Under the pieces are notes generated by a model. It was not told where the DNA came from. It saw nothing but the letters and a program-made list of their open reading frames with translations, and did no database searches. A program made the translations under genes and the position numbers. Below, piece after piece: positions 37,465-46,270 of a DNA stretch of 64,000 nt; positions within the stretch are counted from its first letter, which is position 1; each line of letters opens with the position of its first letter. The stretch is from Gammaproteobacteria bacterium HGW-Gammaproteobacteria-15 (GTDB taxonomy: Bacteria; Pseudomonadota; Gammaproteobacteria; Enterobacterales; Alteromonadaceae): assembly GCA_002840125.1 (NCBI GenBank), contig PGZF01000003.1:1-64000 (forward strand), given 5' to 3'.

Positions 37465-37957
37465 GGCCGACGTCCCTCCAGATTTTTAATAGCCTTCCGC
37501 ATAACAGACTTGCTCTTGAAGGCCATTCCTTCGCAGTTGATAATTTGTAAGATTTTAATTTAATTACGTTTCCATCTCTTTCGGTTTTAATTTCTGGTTC
37601 ATAGTCCGCCAAAACTCTTGCATCATTAGCACTTTGAAGTAGTTGAGCTAACTCATTTCCAACATCATTGAGCTGAGTCAATATTCGGCTATATGTTCCC
37701 TTGTCCATCAGTCCAGCTTTAACTTGTCGGTCTAAACTAGGTTTCACTGTCTTTCTCAATCCAGTTTGCAGAATAGTTGGAATCTCAGCATGCTTGACAA
37801 ATTTTGGACTGATTTGCATGTTCTTAATTGTCTCACGCGTAATTAAGAAGGCCGCATAATAGTAGCGATTGAATGCGCTTCTTCCCAACAAATCTGAATT
37901 GGTTACATCGCCATTGCCCAATGCTAGTTTCTCAAGCTCGTCGCCAACAAATTGCAT
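37457..37957 (-). CDS. HEPN-like protein, candidate retron effector
   Basis: A 166-residue helical protein. LLGRSAFNRYYYAAFLITRETI fits the second helix of HEPN domains, where R-x-A-x-x-x-YYAxF is typical, and the flanking helices agree. A clear RNase R-x4-6-H motif is not visible; the nearest is KFVKHAEI, so RNase activity is uncertain. HEPN proteins serve as toxins or helpers in many defence systems. Its ATG overlaps the hsdR stop by one base (TAATG), and the next gene overlaps by 8 nt, so it is translated with both. Identification as HEPN rests on one motif and fold pattern. Confidence 0.6.
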   Translation of the reverse strand: MQFVGDELEKLALGNGDVTNSDLLGRSAFNRYYYAAFLITRETIKNMQISPKFVKHAEIPTILQTGLRKTVKPSLDRQVKAGLMDKGTYSRILTQLNDVGNELAQLLQSANDARVLADYEPEIKTERDGNVIKLKSYKLSTAKEWPSRASLLCGRLLKIWRDVGLG

Positions 37958-40900
37958 TAATAATGCTCTTCAATATACGCATAGGCTTTGGCGAACAACT
38001 CTTTGTCCTTGCCTAGGCCGAACTGAGCCAGTGTTAGTAACAGCGCTTTTTGGATTTCACGCGGACCGCTGTTGGAGTTTTGCCAGCCGTCGAAGCGTTT
38101 AGCTTTAACTATCTTATCGATTTGCTCTACTACGTCGCCAATTAGCTTAGGTGTGGTCTCTGGCCGGGTTTCAAGGAAAAGTTTGGTTAACGCTTGCTTG
38201 TTATCTTCCTGGGTAACCACTTTATCGCCACTTTCGCGTTCAGCCTGCACGGTGTCTTTGGCTGCGTCTAACAGGCCCTTCAACCAATCTATGGCTTTAA
38301 TAACACCGGCTTCGTAGTCTTGGCGTAGTTTTTCTAATCGCTCGCCCAGTGCCACAAACTTAGGGTCGCTACTGCCACGTAGGCGGCCCATTAGGTCAAT
38401 TTCTAATTTACGCGCCCGCTGCTCTTGCTCTTTATCCGTCAGGGTAAAGATGGCGTGCTCGTCCATTACCAGCTCGTCGATATCATCCCGGATACGGTTA
38501 ATGTCGGTATGCTGATGAATAAGCTGAATGGTCTCTGGGCCTAATGCCGCCCAAACCAGTGCACCGGTTTGGCCAACAGGGCGCACGGATTCATAAATCT
38601 GCGCCAGCCATTTGTAGTCTTTGCGGTAGGCATTTAAGAATGGGTCTGGGTTAATGGCCGACCACAGCTTGGCTACCACACCAAAGGCGGCAGCAAATTC
38701 GTCGCGCTTTTCATTAGTTGGCAAACACTCTTGCGCTGCCATAATGCCCTCAAAGCCTTCCAGGCTGCGGTCAACGTTTGGAAAGAAGGCCAGGCACTTT
38801 TCCAGCTGCATTGGCAATATTGCTTTAAAGGCTTCAATGCCTTCCACAACACCTTCAATTTCTTCCGGGTTGTAAGCCAGTGCCGTGCGCAGGTTTTCAA
38901 ATACGCCGAGGTAGTCAATGATAAGGCCCATTTGCTTGCGGGTTTCATCGTTCTGATACAGCCTGTTCGTGCGGCACATAGCCTGTAACAGGGTATGATC
39001 ACGTAATGGCTTGTCCAGGTACATGCAGTAGCAGATAGGCGCATCAAAGCCGGTTAGTAGCTTGGCTGTTACGATCAGTAATTGCAGTGGCTGCTTTGGA
39101 TCTTTGTAGGTTTCTATTAGATCCTTTTGTTTTTGCTCGTCGCCATCGATGCTTTGCCAGCGCTCAAAGTCGCTCTCTTTAACTGGCAGCTGTAAATCGT
39201 CATGCCACTTGCGCCAGTCTTTATTAACTTTGCCCTTTTTATCGCCGTCTGGAGCTTTTATTGGCGCTTGGTCAATATTCATCACCACTTCAACAGCATC
39301 AAAGCCGAGCTTGTCACCCAACAAGTAATACATCTGCACACAGGCATCGCGGTCGTACACCACCACCATAGCCTTCATCTTTTTCGGCTTAACGTGGCTG
39401 GTAAAGTGCTCGGCAATATCGGTGCTAACTGCTGCCATACGTTTAGGCGCTTTTAGCATAATCGCCAGTTTGCCAGCACGTTTAGACAGCTCAGCTTTTT
39501 CTTCTTCGTCCAGGTTGTTTGCTGCCGCCAAGGCTTCGAACTCTTTGTCGATCGCTTCACGGTCTACCCGAAGCTCTGCCAGGCGGGGCTCAAACTTTAC
39601 CGGGTTGGTGGCACCGTCGCGAATAGACTGCTTATAGCTATAACGGTTCATGTAGCGGCCTGGGTCGTCTTCGGCACCAAACAGCTTAAAGGTATTGCGG
39701 TCTATGCCTGAAATGGGTGTACCGGTTAAACCGTAAAAATGCGCATTAGGCAGTGCCCAGCGCATTTTGTCACCTAAGCCACCTTCTTGGGTGCGGTGCG
39801 CTTCATCGACCAGCACAATGATGTTGTCGCGGTCATTTAGGCCTTTTTTATTAGCTTCATCGATTTCAACGTCTTTAAATTTAAAGATGGTGGTAATTAA
39901 AATGCCCCGGCTATCTTGCTCGATATACTCTCCAAGCTTTTTGCAGCTTTGCACTTTAATCAGATTTTTAACGTCGGCACCGCCAAAGGTTTCACTAATT
40001 TGGCTATCCAAGTCGCGCCGGTCTACCACGACCAATACAGTTGGGTTTTTCAGTTCATTATCTGCTCGCAGCATCTTTGCGGCATAAAGCATCAATAATG
40101 ACTTACCCGAGCCCTGGAAGTGCCAGATAAGGCCTTTTTTGGGATAACCACGTCGTACACGGTCAACTATCTGCTTTGCTGCTTCAAACTGCGGATAACG
40201 CGGTAATATTTTAATGCGCTTAGGTGGTGTATTTTTGCCGGTTTTAACCGTTGAAAACAGCGCGAACGATTCCAATAGCTGCAACAAGGTAATGGGGTTG
40301 AGTAAACCCTCTGCACTATTAAGTACGGTTTGCAGGCCAGGTAAAATATCATCACGTAAGTCGGTGTTATGCCACGGCCCCCAGTCTTTAGGGCCTGCAT
40401 TAATAGCACCATAGGCAAAGGTTTTACCTTCACTGGCAAAGCACAGCAGGTTCGGCACAAAAAATGGCGCAACATTTTGCCAGTAGTGCTTTTTACCACC
40501 CATAAAATCAGCGGCACCGTCTTGCCAGCTCACACTTGGGCGGGTAGCAGTTTTTACTTCACCCACCACCAGGGGGATGCCGTTAACGTACAGCACAATA
40601 TCAAAATACACTTCGGTGGCAGCGATATAATGCACCTGCTGAGACACCACAAAATGGTTGTTGTTGATATCATCAAAATCAATCAGGTTAATGGTGATAT
40701 GGTCGCCATTTTCACCAAAGGGTAGGCTTTTTTCAGCGAGCAGCCATTCCTGAAAGTTTTCGTTAGCCTTAACCAAGCCGGTATGCTTAGCCTCCAGAAT
40801 AACGCCGCGAAGTTTATAAATAACCTCGTCCGCCAAGTCCGGCTGTTTGGCAATATCAGGGTTTAACGAACAAAGCGCGTCTTTTAGCCACTCATCAACA

Positions 40901-41019
40901 AAGATGTCCTGCGCTTGCTTAGGCAGGCTATCACCGTGAAAGTAAATCCAGTTTACTCCGCTCAAACCTTTCAGGCGGTCGATAATCCCATTTTCTGTGA
41001 CGGTGTGTTCGTTAAACAT
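37957..41019 (-). CDS. hsdR: Type I restriction enzyme, HsdR subunit
   Basis: A 1020-residue motor and nuclease subunit. The N-terminal PD-(D/E)XK nuclease has the site D140 ... E154-V-K156 (VYFDIVLYVNGIPLVVGEVKTA). The SF2 motor follows: Walker A FQGSGKS near 301-307, DEAH box at 405-408 (LVDEAHRTQEG), SAT-like GLTGTPI and motif VI MCRTNRLYQN. The C-terminal 250 residues are the helical coupling domain. It cleaves DNA far from unmethylated target sites after translocation, together with HsdM and HsdS. The start is 11 nt after the hsdS stop, and the stop overlaps the HEPN-like start. Confidence 0.94.
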   Translation of the reverse strand: MFNEHTVTENGIIDRLKGLSGVNWIYFHGDSLPKQAQDIFVDEWLKDALCSLNPDIAKQPDLADEVIYKLRGVILEAKHTGLVKANENFQEWLLAEKSLPFGENGDHITINLIDFDDINNNHFVVSQQVHYIAATEVYFDIVLYVNGIPLVVGEVKTATRPSVSWQDGAADFMGGKKHYWQNVAPFFVPNLLCFASEGKTFAYGAINAGPKDWGPWHNTDLRDDILPGLQTVLNSAEGLLNPITLLQLLESFALFSTVKTGKNTPPKRIKILPRYPQFEAAKQIVDRVRRGYPKKGLIWHFQGSGKSLLMLYAAKMLRADNELKNPTVLVVVDRRDLDSQISETFGGADVKNLIKVQSCKKLGEYIEQDSRGILITTIFKFKDVEIDEANKKGLNDRDNIIVLVDEAHRTQEGGLGDKMRWALPNAHFYGLTGTPISGIDRNTFKLFGAEDDPGRYMNRYSYKQSIRDGATNPVKFEPRLAELRVDREAIDKEFEALAAANNLDEEEKAELSKRAGKLAIMLKAPKRMAAVSTDIAEHFTSHVKPKKMKAMVVVYDRDACVQMYYLLGDKLGFDAVEVVMNIDQAPIKAPDGDKKGKVNKDWRKWHDDLQLPVKESDFERWQSIDGDEQKQKDLIETYKDPKQPLQLLIVTAKLLTGFDAPICYCMYLDKPLRDHTLLQAMCRTNRLYQNDETRKQMGLIIDYLGVFENLRTALAYNPEEIEGVVEGIEAFKAILPMQLEKCLAFFPNVDRSLEGFEGIMAAQECLPTNEKRDEFAAAFGVVAKLWSAINPDPFLNAYRKDYKWLAQIYESVRPVGQTGALVWAALGPETIQLIHQHTDINRIRDDIDELVMDEHAIFTLTDKEQEQRARKLEIDLMGRLRGSSDPKFVALGERLEKLRQDYEAGVIKAIDWLKGLLDAAKDTVQAERESGDKVVTQEDNKQALTKLFLETRPETTPKLIGDVVEQIDKIVKAKRFDGWQNSNSGPREIQKALLLTLAQFGLGKDKELFAKAYAYIEEHY

Positions 41020-41030
41020 AATTGTACCTA

Positions 41031-42248
41031 CTAAGAAAAAATTCTACTTATGTAACCCGACACGATGTCTTCCTGCAGCCGAACAGAGTTATCGATTCCC
41101 TCCGTTATCATTAATAAGCGCTCAATCGAATCAGCAATTTTAATCTGTTCATTATACGGAGGCGTTGGGAACTTTATTTTTTTCAAGTCTTTAGATGTTA
41201 CCAACAACCGTCCGCCTGAATTGGTAAATTTCGTTATTTGATGCAAGATGATTGGTGAATATTTTATCGAGTAAAAATAAAAACGAGGATCTACCCGCCG
41301 TTCATCGAGAGAAATTTTCATTAAATTCGAAGATATTATGGCACCACTCGTTTCGTCGTCTATTAAAATAGACCTTCCAATGTCCGCGACTCTAGAAAAT
41401 ACGATATCGCCTTTTTTGACTGAATATTGCTGAAGATTTAATGCATAACCTTCATTAATATATAATTCTTCATATTGGTCATAACCATACTCACCTAAGC
41501 AACCTATTGTGATTACAGGTCTTCCCTTTAAACACCAGTGATCTGCCTTCAAAGCTGACCCGAATGGTCCTGTTCTAATTGCTGGCTCGCCTTTCTTGGC
41601 CAAATCACCTAAATTTTTCCACTCCCAGTGAGCAGGAACAGAACCAAGCTTTCCGTAGTTAGTTAACTGAGCTTTATTTACATTCCCATATCTTAGTAAA
41701 CTTCGAATGCTAGATTTGGCCGTATCACTAACAGCTAATGATAAATGTCTCGATTCCGCTATTATTTTTTTTGCTAGGGTTATGAAGTTCTCTGAAGACA
41801 CCAACTGTTCTTTTTTAGGCAGACTAAACTCTATTTCACTTAATGATTTAAATTTTGTTCTTGGTGAAAGTGACCCAGAAGAAGACCTAATTGCTTCTTT
41901 CCATACTTTATTGGAACTAACCAGATAGTAAAAAATATCCTTGGGAATGGTTTTCTCTTTTACATCCAAAACTAGTATGTCACCAGAGCAAATACCGTCA
42001 AATTCTGCAATAGCAGCTTTTTTTAGATAAGGCCGACGCTTACCAAACAGGATATTTCCTCTCTTAAACACTCGTGTAAAGCTTGGATTATCTTCAGCAA
42101 TCAACCCCCAGCGCTTGATCTTTAGAGAGCGCGAGTCGAGATGCTCTAAGCCAATATAGCGCTCATACCCATCAGCAATAGGATCTTTGGTGGTGAGCTT
42201 CACCTCTCGACAAATATCGCCAAACTTAACGGTTTGCTTATCACTCAT
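41031..42248 (-). CDS. hsdS: Type I restriction-modification specificity subunit HsdS
   Basis: A 405-residue specificity protein with two target-recognition domains separated by long helices. First half: VKFGDICREVKLTTKDP ... SLSEIEFSLPKKEQLVSSENFITLAKKII. Second half: LGSVPAHWEWKNLGDLAKKGEPAIRTGPFGSALKADHW ... LKKIKFPTPPYNEQIKIADSIERLLMI, each ending in the typical conserved helix. It sets the bipartite target sequence, which cannot be predicted here. It overlaps the second hsdM by 8 nt. The second half has an uncommon AIRTGPFGSALK opening, typical of many TRDs. Confidence 0.92.
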   Translation of the reverse strand: MSDKQTVKFGDICREVKLTTKDPIADGYERYIGLEHLDSRSLKIKRWGLIAEDNPSFTRVFKRGNILFGKRRPYLKKAAIAEFDGICSGDILVLDVKEKTIPKDIFYYLVSSNKVWKEAIRSSSGSLSPRTKFKSLSEIEFSLPKKEQLVSSENFITLAKKIIAESRHLSLAVSDTAKSSIRSLLRYGNVNKAQLTNYGKLGSVPAHWEWKNLGDLAKKGEPAIRTGPFGSALKADHWCLKGRPVITIGCLGEYGYDQYEELYINEGYALNLQQYSVKKGDIVFSRVADIGRSILIDDETSGAIISSNLMKISLDERRVDPRFYFYSIKYSPIILHQITKFTNSGGRLLVTSKDLKKIKFPTPPYNEQIKIADSIERLLMITEGIDNSVRLQEDIVSGYISRIFS

Positions 42249-43725
42249 TGCTTTCTACCTCGTAACCCAACTGCGCGAGGCTTTGGAATAATTTTTTGGT
42301 CTGTTTTTTCAGTTGTACCCGGCTGATTTTCCAGGCTTCTATCGCATGCTCAATATCATGCACTTCATCATCGCCATTGGCCTGCACATAAAGCGGAATC
42401 GACAGGTTGTAGACGTTTTCTTTTATCGCATCGATATCAACCAGTGCGGTAATGTCGCTTTGTTTTTCCGGAGTAAAATAAGCTTCACACAGCACAGCAA
42501 GGTCATCATCTGATAAGCGGCTATGCGCCCGCTCACGGGTAACATGCTCAACGCCGTTGATAAACAGCACTTTGTTTTTGCGCTCTGCTGGCTTATTGCA
42601 GTTAAGCACTACTACACAAGACTCCATTGGTGAGTTGTAGAACAGATTTGGCCCAAGACCAATTACCGCTTCGATAATGTCAGACTCAATTACTTGCTTG
42701 CGAATAGCTTGCTCAGAATCGCGGAACAACACGCCATGTGGCCATAACATAGCTGCTCGGCCAGTATCAGGTTTTAAGCTTTTGATGATATGGGTATAAA
42801 AGGCATAGTCGGCACAGCCTTGTGGCGGTACACCAAATAAATTTCGGCCATAAGGGTCAGCGGCAAACTTGTCGCGGTTCCACTTTTTAATCGAATATGG
42901 CGGGTTGGCAAAGATAACGTCGAACTGCTTAAGCTGGTCGTTCTCAATAAACTTAGGCTCTGCCAGCGTATCGCCACGTAGCACCTCGAACTCTTCGATA
43001 TCATGCAAAAACATGTTCATACGGGCGATAGCTGAGGTAAGCAGGTTTACTTCCTGGCCGAACAATTTAACGCTACGCCATTCTTTACCGTCTGAGCGTA
43101 AATCCATCACCGCATTTAGCAACATACCACCTGTACCACAAGTTGGGTCGTAGGCAGTTTCACCGGGTTTAAGCTGCATAATGCGTGTCATTAAATGCAC
43201 CACAGTGCGGTTGGTATAAAACTCGGCAGCGGTATGGCCGGAATCATCAGCGAATTTTTTGATCAGATATTCGTAGGCTTCGCCCAGGTCATCTTGTTTA
43301 ACCGATTTAATACCCAGTGGGATTTTACTGAAGTGCTCAATTAAATCGGCTAATAGGTGATCAGGCAAGCGCTCTTTGTTAGTCCACTGCGCATCACCAA
43401 ATACGCCGTGTAAGCGCGGGTTATTGGCTTCAATTAATCGAAGTGCGGTTTGGATGGCCTCACCAATGTTCTTACTGGTATGGCGCACCTTTTCCCAGCG
43501 GGCTTCTTCCGGGATATCAAAGCGGTGATACATAGGCATAGCTGCATATTCTGCATCGCCGTCATGGGCTTCTAGCGCTTCAACATACTCTTCTAAGTAA
43601 ACGTCTGACAAACGCTTGTAAAACAGCAGCGGGAAGATGTACTGCTTGTAATCTGATGCGTCAATTTGGCCGCGTAGAAACTCGGCTGCGCCCCAGAGTA
43701 AGTCTTCTAATTTCTTTGAGTTCAT
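42241..43725 (-). CDS. hsdM: Type I DNA methyltransferase HsdM, second copy
   Basis: A 494-residue N6-adenine methylase. The N-terminal helical HsdM domain is followed by the SAM site DPTCGTGG at 193-200 and the catalytic NPPY at 274-277. It has a C-terminal tail rich in Lys/Gln for HsdS contact. Together with the upstream copy (44171) it shares layout and many blocks (NKERL, AYEYLIKRF/KKFAD, RMNMFLH). Directly followed by hsdS with overlap, so this copy is most likely the main partner of HsdS. Complete. Confidence 0.92.
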   Translation of the reverse strand: MNSKKLEDLLWGAAEFLRGQIDASDYKQYIFPLLFYKRLSDVYLEEYVEALEAHDGDAEYAAMPMYHRFDIPEEARWEKVRHTSKNIGEAIQTALRLIEANNPRLHGVFGDAQWTNKERLPDHLLADLIEHFSKIPLGIKSVKQDDLGEAYEYLIKKFADDSGHTAAEFYTNRTVVHLMTRIMQLKPGETAYDPTCGTGGMLLNAVMDLRSDGKEWRSVKLFGQEVNLLTSAIARMNMFLHDIEEFEVLRGDTLAEPKFIENDQLKQFDVIFANPPYSIKKWNRDKFAADPYGRNLFGVPPQGCADYAFYTHIIKSLKPDTGRAAMLWPHGVLFRDSEQAIRKQVIESDIIEAVIGLGPNLFYNSPMESCVVVLNCNKPAERKNKVLFINGVEHVTRERAHSRLSDDDLAVLCEAYFTPEKQSDITALVDIDAIKENVYNLSIPLYVQANGDDEVHDIEHAIEAWKISRVQLKKQTKKLFQSLAQLGYEVESNE

Positions 43726-43748
43726 AATAATTGTACCTTTACGAGTGA

Positions 43749-44174
43749 TTAACCCGAAAAATCCTCGTAAGCCTGCTCTGCTAATTCATACAGCCGCTCT
43801 TTAAGCTCAGCCAATACTTCATCGTATACTTCTTCAAAATCATCAACGAGCGATGAAAAATCTAAAGGGCTGTCATTAATAGCGTTATTGATATAGCTGT
43901 CATTAATAGCGTTATTGATATAGCTGACCTCAACACGTCCACCTGGCGTTTTAAACCACAGCCATATTTTTAAAATACTCGGTAATGTTGAAAAGTAGCT
44001 TTCCAATACACGCGCTGCTATTTCAACAATTTCACCATCACCGGATGAAATATCCCATCCCAAATCTAGCCAGCTGTTCGGAATATCAGCGCAAGAAACA
44101 GCATCTATGGACTTAAGTTCTTCGATAACGGGCTGGAGCAAGTTATCAATGATGTTTAACTTATCATCACTCAT
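43749..44174 (-). CDS. Small acidic protein between the two hsdM genes
   Basis: A 141-residue protein not recognised. It is strongly acidic, especially the last 45 residues (SSLVDDFEEVYDEVLAELKERLYELAEQAYEDFSG). The start overlaps the first hsdM stop by ATGA, and 23 bp separate it from the second hsdM, so it belongs to the operon. A 9-residue tandem repeat (YINNAINDS twice) comes from a 27-bp duplication at 43871. Acidity in a restriction operon makes a DNA mimic or partner of HsdM/HsdR thinkable, but there is no direct evidence. Confidence 0.6.
   Translation of the reverse strand: MSDDKLNIIDNLLQPVIEELKSIDAVSCADIPNSWLDLGWDISSGDGEIVEIAARVLESYFSTLPSILKIWLWFKTPGGRVEVSYINNAINDSYINNAINDSPLDFSSLVDDFEEVYDEVLAELKERLYELAEQAYEDFSG
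43871..43924. repeat. Perfect 27-bp tandem duplication inside the acidic protein gene
   Basis: Two identical units, 43871-43897 and 43898-43924, beginning TGTCATTAATAGCG. The frame is kept (adds nine residues). Identity shows that it is recent; slippage could change copy number. Confidence 0.92.
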
Positions 44175-45670
44175 AGCTCAAACCCTTCTTGGATAAGCAG
44201 TGCTTCTAGCTCTTGCTCAGCTTGTTCAAGTGCAGCCAATTTTTGCTGAAAATCGCGTAGCGCTTCTTCTACGGTAATAGTTTCTTCTTCCAGTGGCTTT
44301 TGCACATAGCGAGCAATATTCAGGTTAAAGTCGTTTTCAGCAATTTCATCCAGACTAACCCAGCGGGCTACACCTTCAATTTCATCTGCCTTGGTGCCAG
44401 TTGAATATTGCTGCTTGTAGATGCGGTAAATCTCATCTGACTGATCATTACTCAATGTGTTTTGCGCCCGGCCTTTGGTGTAGATCTCTTCAGCATTGAT
44501 GATGAGTATATGATTATTATGCTCGGCTGGCCGGGTTTGCCGCAGCACCAGAATACAGGCCGGAATACCTGTGCCGTAAAACAAGTTGCTGGCAAGACCA
44601 ATAATGGCTTCAATCTTATTTTGTTTTAGTAATGCAGTTCTAATAGCGCCTTCGGCACCGCCACGAAATAACACGCCATGCGGCAATACGACAGCCATAC
44701 GGCCTTTGTTGTTGAGTGACGCCAACATATGCTGCACCCAGGCAAAATCGCCGTTAGTTTGCGGTGCCAGGCCATATTGCTTTCTGCCATACGGGTCATT
44801 CTGCCATTTATCATAACCCCATTCTTTTAAGCTAAAAGGTGGGTTGGCAATAACACAATCAAAGGTTTCCAACTGGTCATTAACTACAAACTTGGGATCG
44901 CGTAGGGTGTCGCCTCGCAAGATTTGAAAATCTTCCTGGCCGTGTAAGAAGAGGTTCATCCGGGCGATAGCTTCGGTAGTCAGGTTCTTTTCCTGGCCTT
45001 TGATTTTGAGTAAGCGTGGGTCGCCGCCATTTTCTTTAACGTGGTGAATAGTCTCCAGCAGCATACCGCCTGTACCGCAGGCAGGATCGTATACGCTTTC
45101 ACCGGCAACCGGGTCCAGCACGTTTACCATTAGTCGGACAATAGTACGAGGCGTGTAGAACTCACCGGCTTTTTTATTGGCTTTGTCGGCAAAGCGTTTA
45201 ATGAGGTATTCGTAGGCGCGGCCCATATCATCATCACGCACGCTGGCCACGCCTAAATTCACCTTGTTAAAGTGGTTTAGCAAGGTAGATAGTAGCTCGT
45301 CTGATAGGCGTTCTTTATTGGTCCAGCTGGCATCACCGAATATGCCGTATAAGTGTGGGTTAGCCACTTCGATAGTACGAAAAGCATCTTTTAAAGCCTG
45401 ACCAATATCTTTGGTTTTGGCAAACACCTGGCTCCAGTGGGCTTCTGCGGGAATTTTAATGCGGTGAAACATATCGCCACGGGCTAACTCTTCATCGGCC
45501 ACCTGCGCCATGGCATCGGCAAATTCTTCGTCATACACATCGCAAATGCGTTTAAAGAACAGTACCGGGAAAATATAGGTTTTGTAGTCGGATGCATCGA
45601 TGGGGCCGGTAATAATATGCGCGGCATGCCATAGATGGGCTTCTAAATCTTTTAGGTTAATTAACGTCAT
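44171..45670 (-). CDS. hsdM: Type I DNA methyltransferase HsdM, first copy
   Basis: A 499-residue N6-adenine methylase with SAM site DPACGTGG at 195-202 and catalytic NPPF at 276-279, both intact. N-terminal HsdM domain (LINLKDLEAHLWHAAHIITGPIDASDYKTYIFPVLFFKRICDVYDEEF) and a coiled C-terminal end rich in Glu/Gln (EALRDFQQKLAALEQAEQELEALL). It is clearly related to the second copy at 42241 but not close. It starts one base after the stop of the 171-residue gene, and its own stop overlaps the acidic gene. No second hsdS is present. Two active-looking methylases may work as a heterodimer with one HsdS, or one may come from a decayed second system. Confidence 0.92.
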   Translation of the reverse strand: MTLINLKDLEAHLWHAAHIITGPIDASDYKTYIFPVLFFKRICDVYDEEFADAMAQVADEELARGDMFHRIKIPAEAHWSQVFAKTKDIGQALKDAFRTIEVANPHLYGIFGDASWTNKERLSDELLSTLLNHFNKVNLGVASVRDDDMGRAYEYLIKRFADKANKKAGEFYTPRTIVRLMVNVLDPVAGESVYDPACGTGGMLLETIHHVKENGGDPRLLKIKGQEKNLTTEAIARMNLFLHGQEDFQILRGDTLRDPKFVVNDQLETFDCVIANPPFSLKEWGYDKWQNDPYGRKQYGLAPQTNGDFAWVQHMLASLNNKGRMAVVLPHGVLFRGGAEGAIRTALLKQNKIEAIIGLASNLFYGTGIPACILVLRQTRPAEHNNHILIINAEEIYTKGRAQNTLSNDQSDEIYRIYKQQYSTGTKADEIEGVARWVSLDEIAENDFNLNIARYVQKPLEEETITVEEALRDFQQKLAALEQAEQELEALLIQEGFEL

Positions 45671-46186
45671 TTAATACTCTGCAGTGTCTGCAATTGCGCC
45701 AAATAGGGCGTCATAAATTAATTCGATGCGATCGTAACGCACAAAGGCTTTTTTGCGAACTTCTCTAATATCAGGCCGTTCAGCTTTAACGCCATCTTTG
45801 TTGCCTTTAGTGTGTTTTGCCACTTTAAACTGCGATATATCTGGTAACTTTTCACCCGGTTTACCACCGAAAAATAAGAAGGGCCCTAGTTGCATGGTAG
45901 TTTCATCAAAGAAAATCCATAACACGCAGCCCGATGGCTTATTAGCGAGAGCAATATGCACTTTCTGATATGAGGCTTTGGCATCCAATTTCGCTGTTTT
46001 TAGCTGAATATGCCGCAGAATACCATTCTCTTCGGCAATAAGGTCATAACCTTGGTTATCGACTTCGGGTTTAGAAACTTCGATGCTGCATGCGCCAGTT
46101 GACCAGGATAATTTAAGAAGTTCACCGATGAACAAATGTTCAATAAGCTTTTCGCGATAAGAGGATTTAAGGTAATGCTGTTCCAT
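45671..46186 (-). CDS. PD-(D/E)XK-like protein, first gene of the defence operon
   Basis: A 171-residue protein. Residues 16-63 have the order Glu ... GYDLIAEENGILRHIQLKTAK, i.e. D48 and Q61-x-K63, the core of PD-(D/E)XK nucleases with Q for E, as found in restriction-like or Mrr/RecB-type proteins. The remaining sequence has LANKPSGCVLWIFFDETTMQ and a basic end. Such proteins are seen as hypothetical neighbours in type I loci. The start follows AAGGAC. The gene starts 84 bp after the 3' end of tRNA-Leu in the same direction, so the promoter must lie in that gap or the operon reads on from the tRNA gene. Activity is not proved. Confidence 0.6.
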   Translation of the reverse strand: MEQHYLKSSYREKLIEHLFIGELLKLSWSTGACSIEVSKPEVDNQGYDLIAEENGILRHIQLKTAKLDAKASYQKVHIALANKPSGCVLWIFFDETTMQLGPFLFFGGKPGEKLPDISQFKVAKHTKGNKDGVKAERPDIREVRKKAFVRYDRIELIYDALFGAIADTAEY

Positions 46187-46270
46187 GCAATGTCCTTCAG
46201 TGTAGTAATTAGAACATTACCAAACAAAGAAACAATGTAAAAGAATGAAATACTAAACTGTTGAATTATA

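Noticed and set aside
36724..37957. HEPN/MNT toxin-antitoxin pair
   Set aside because: The second protein lacks the GSx...SDxD nucleotidyltransferase motif.
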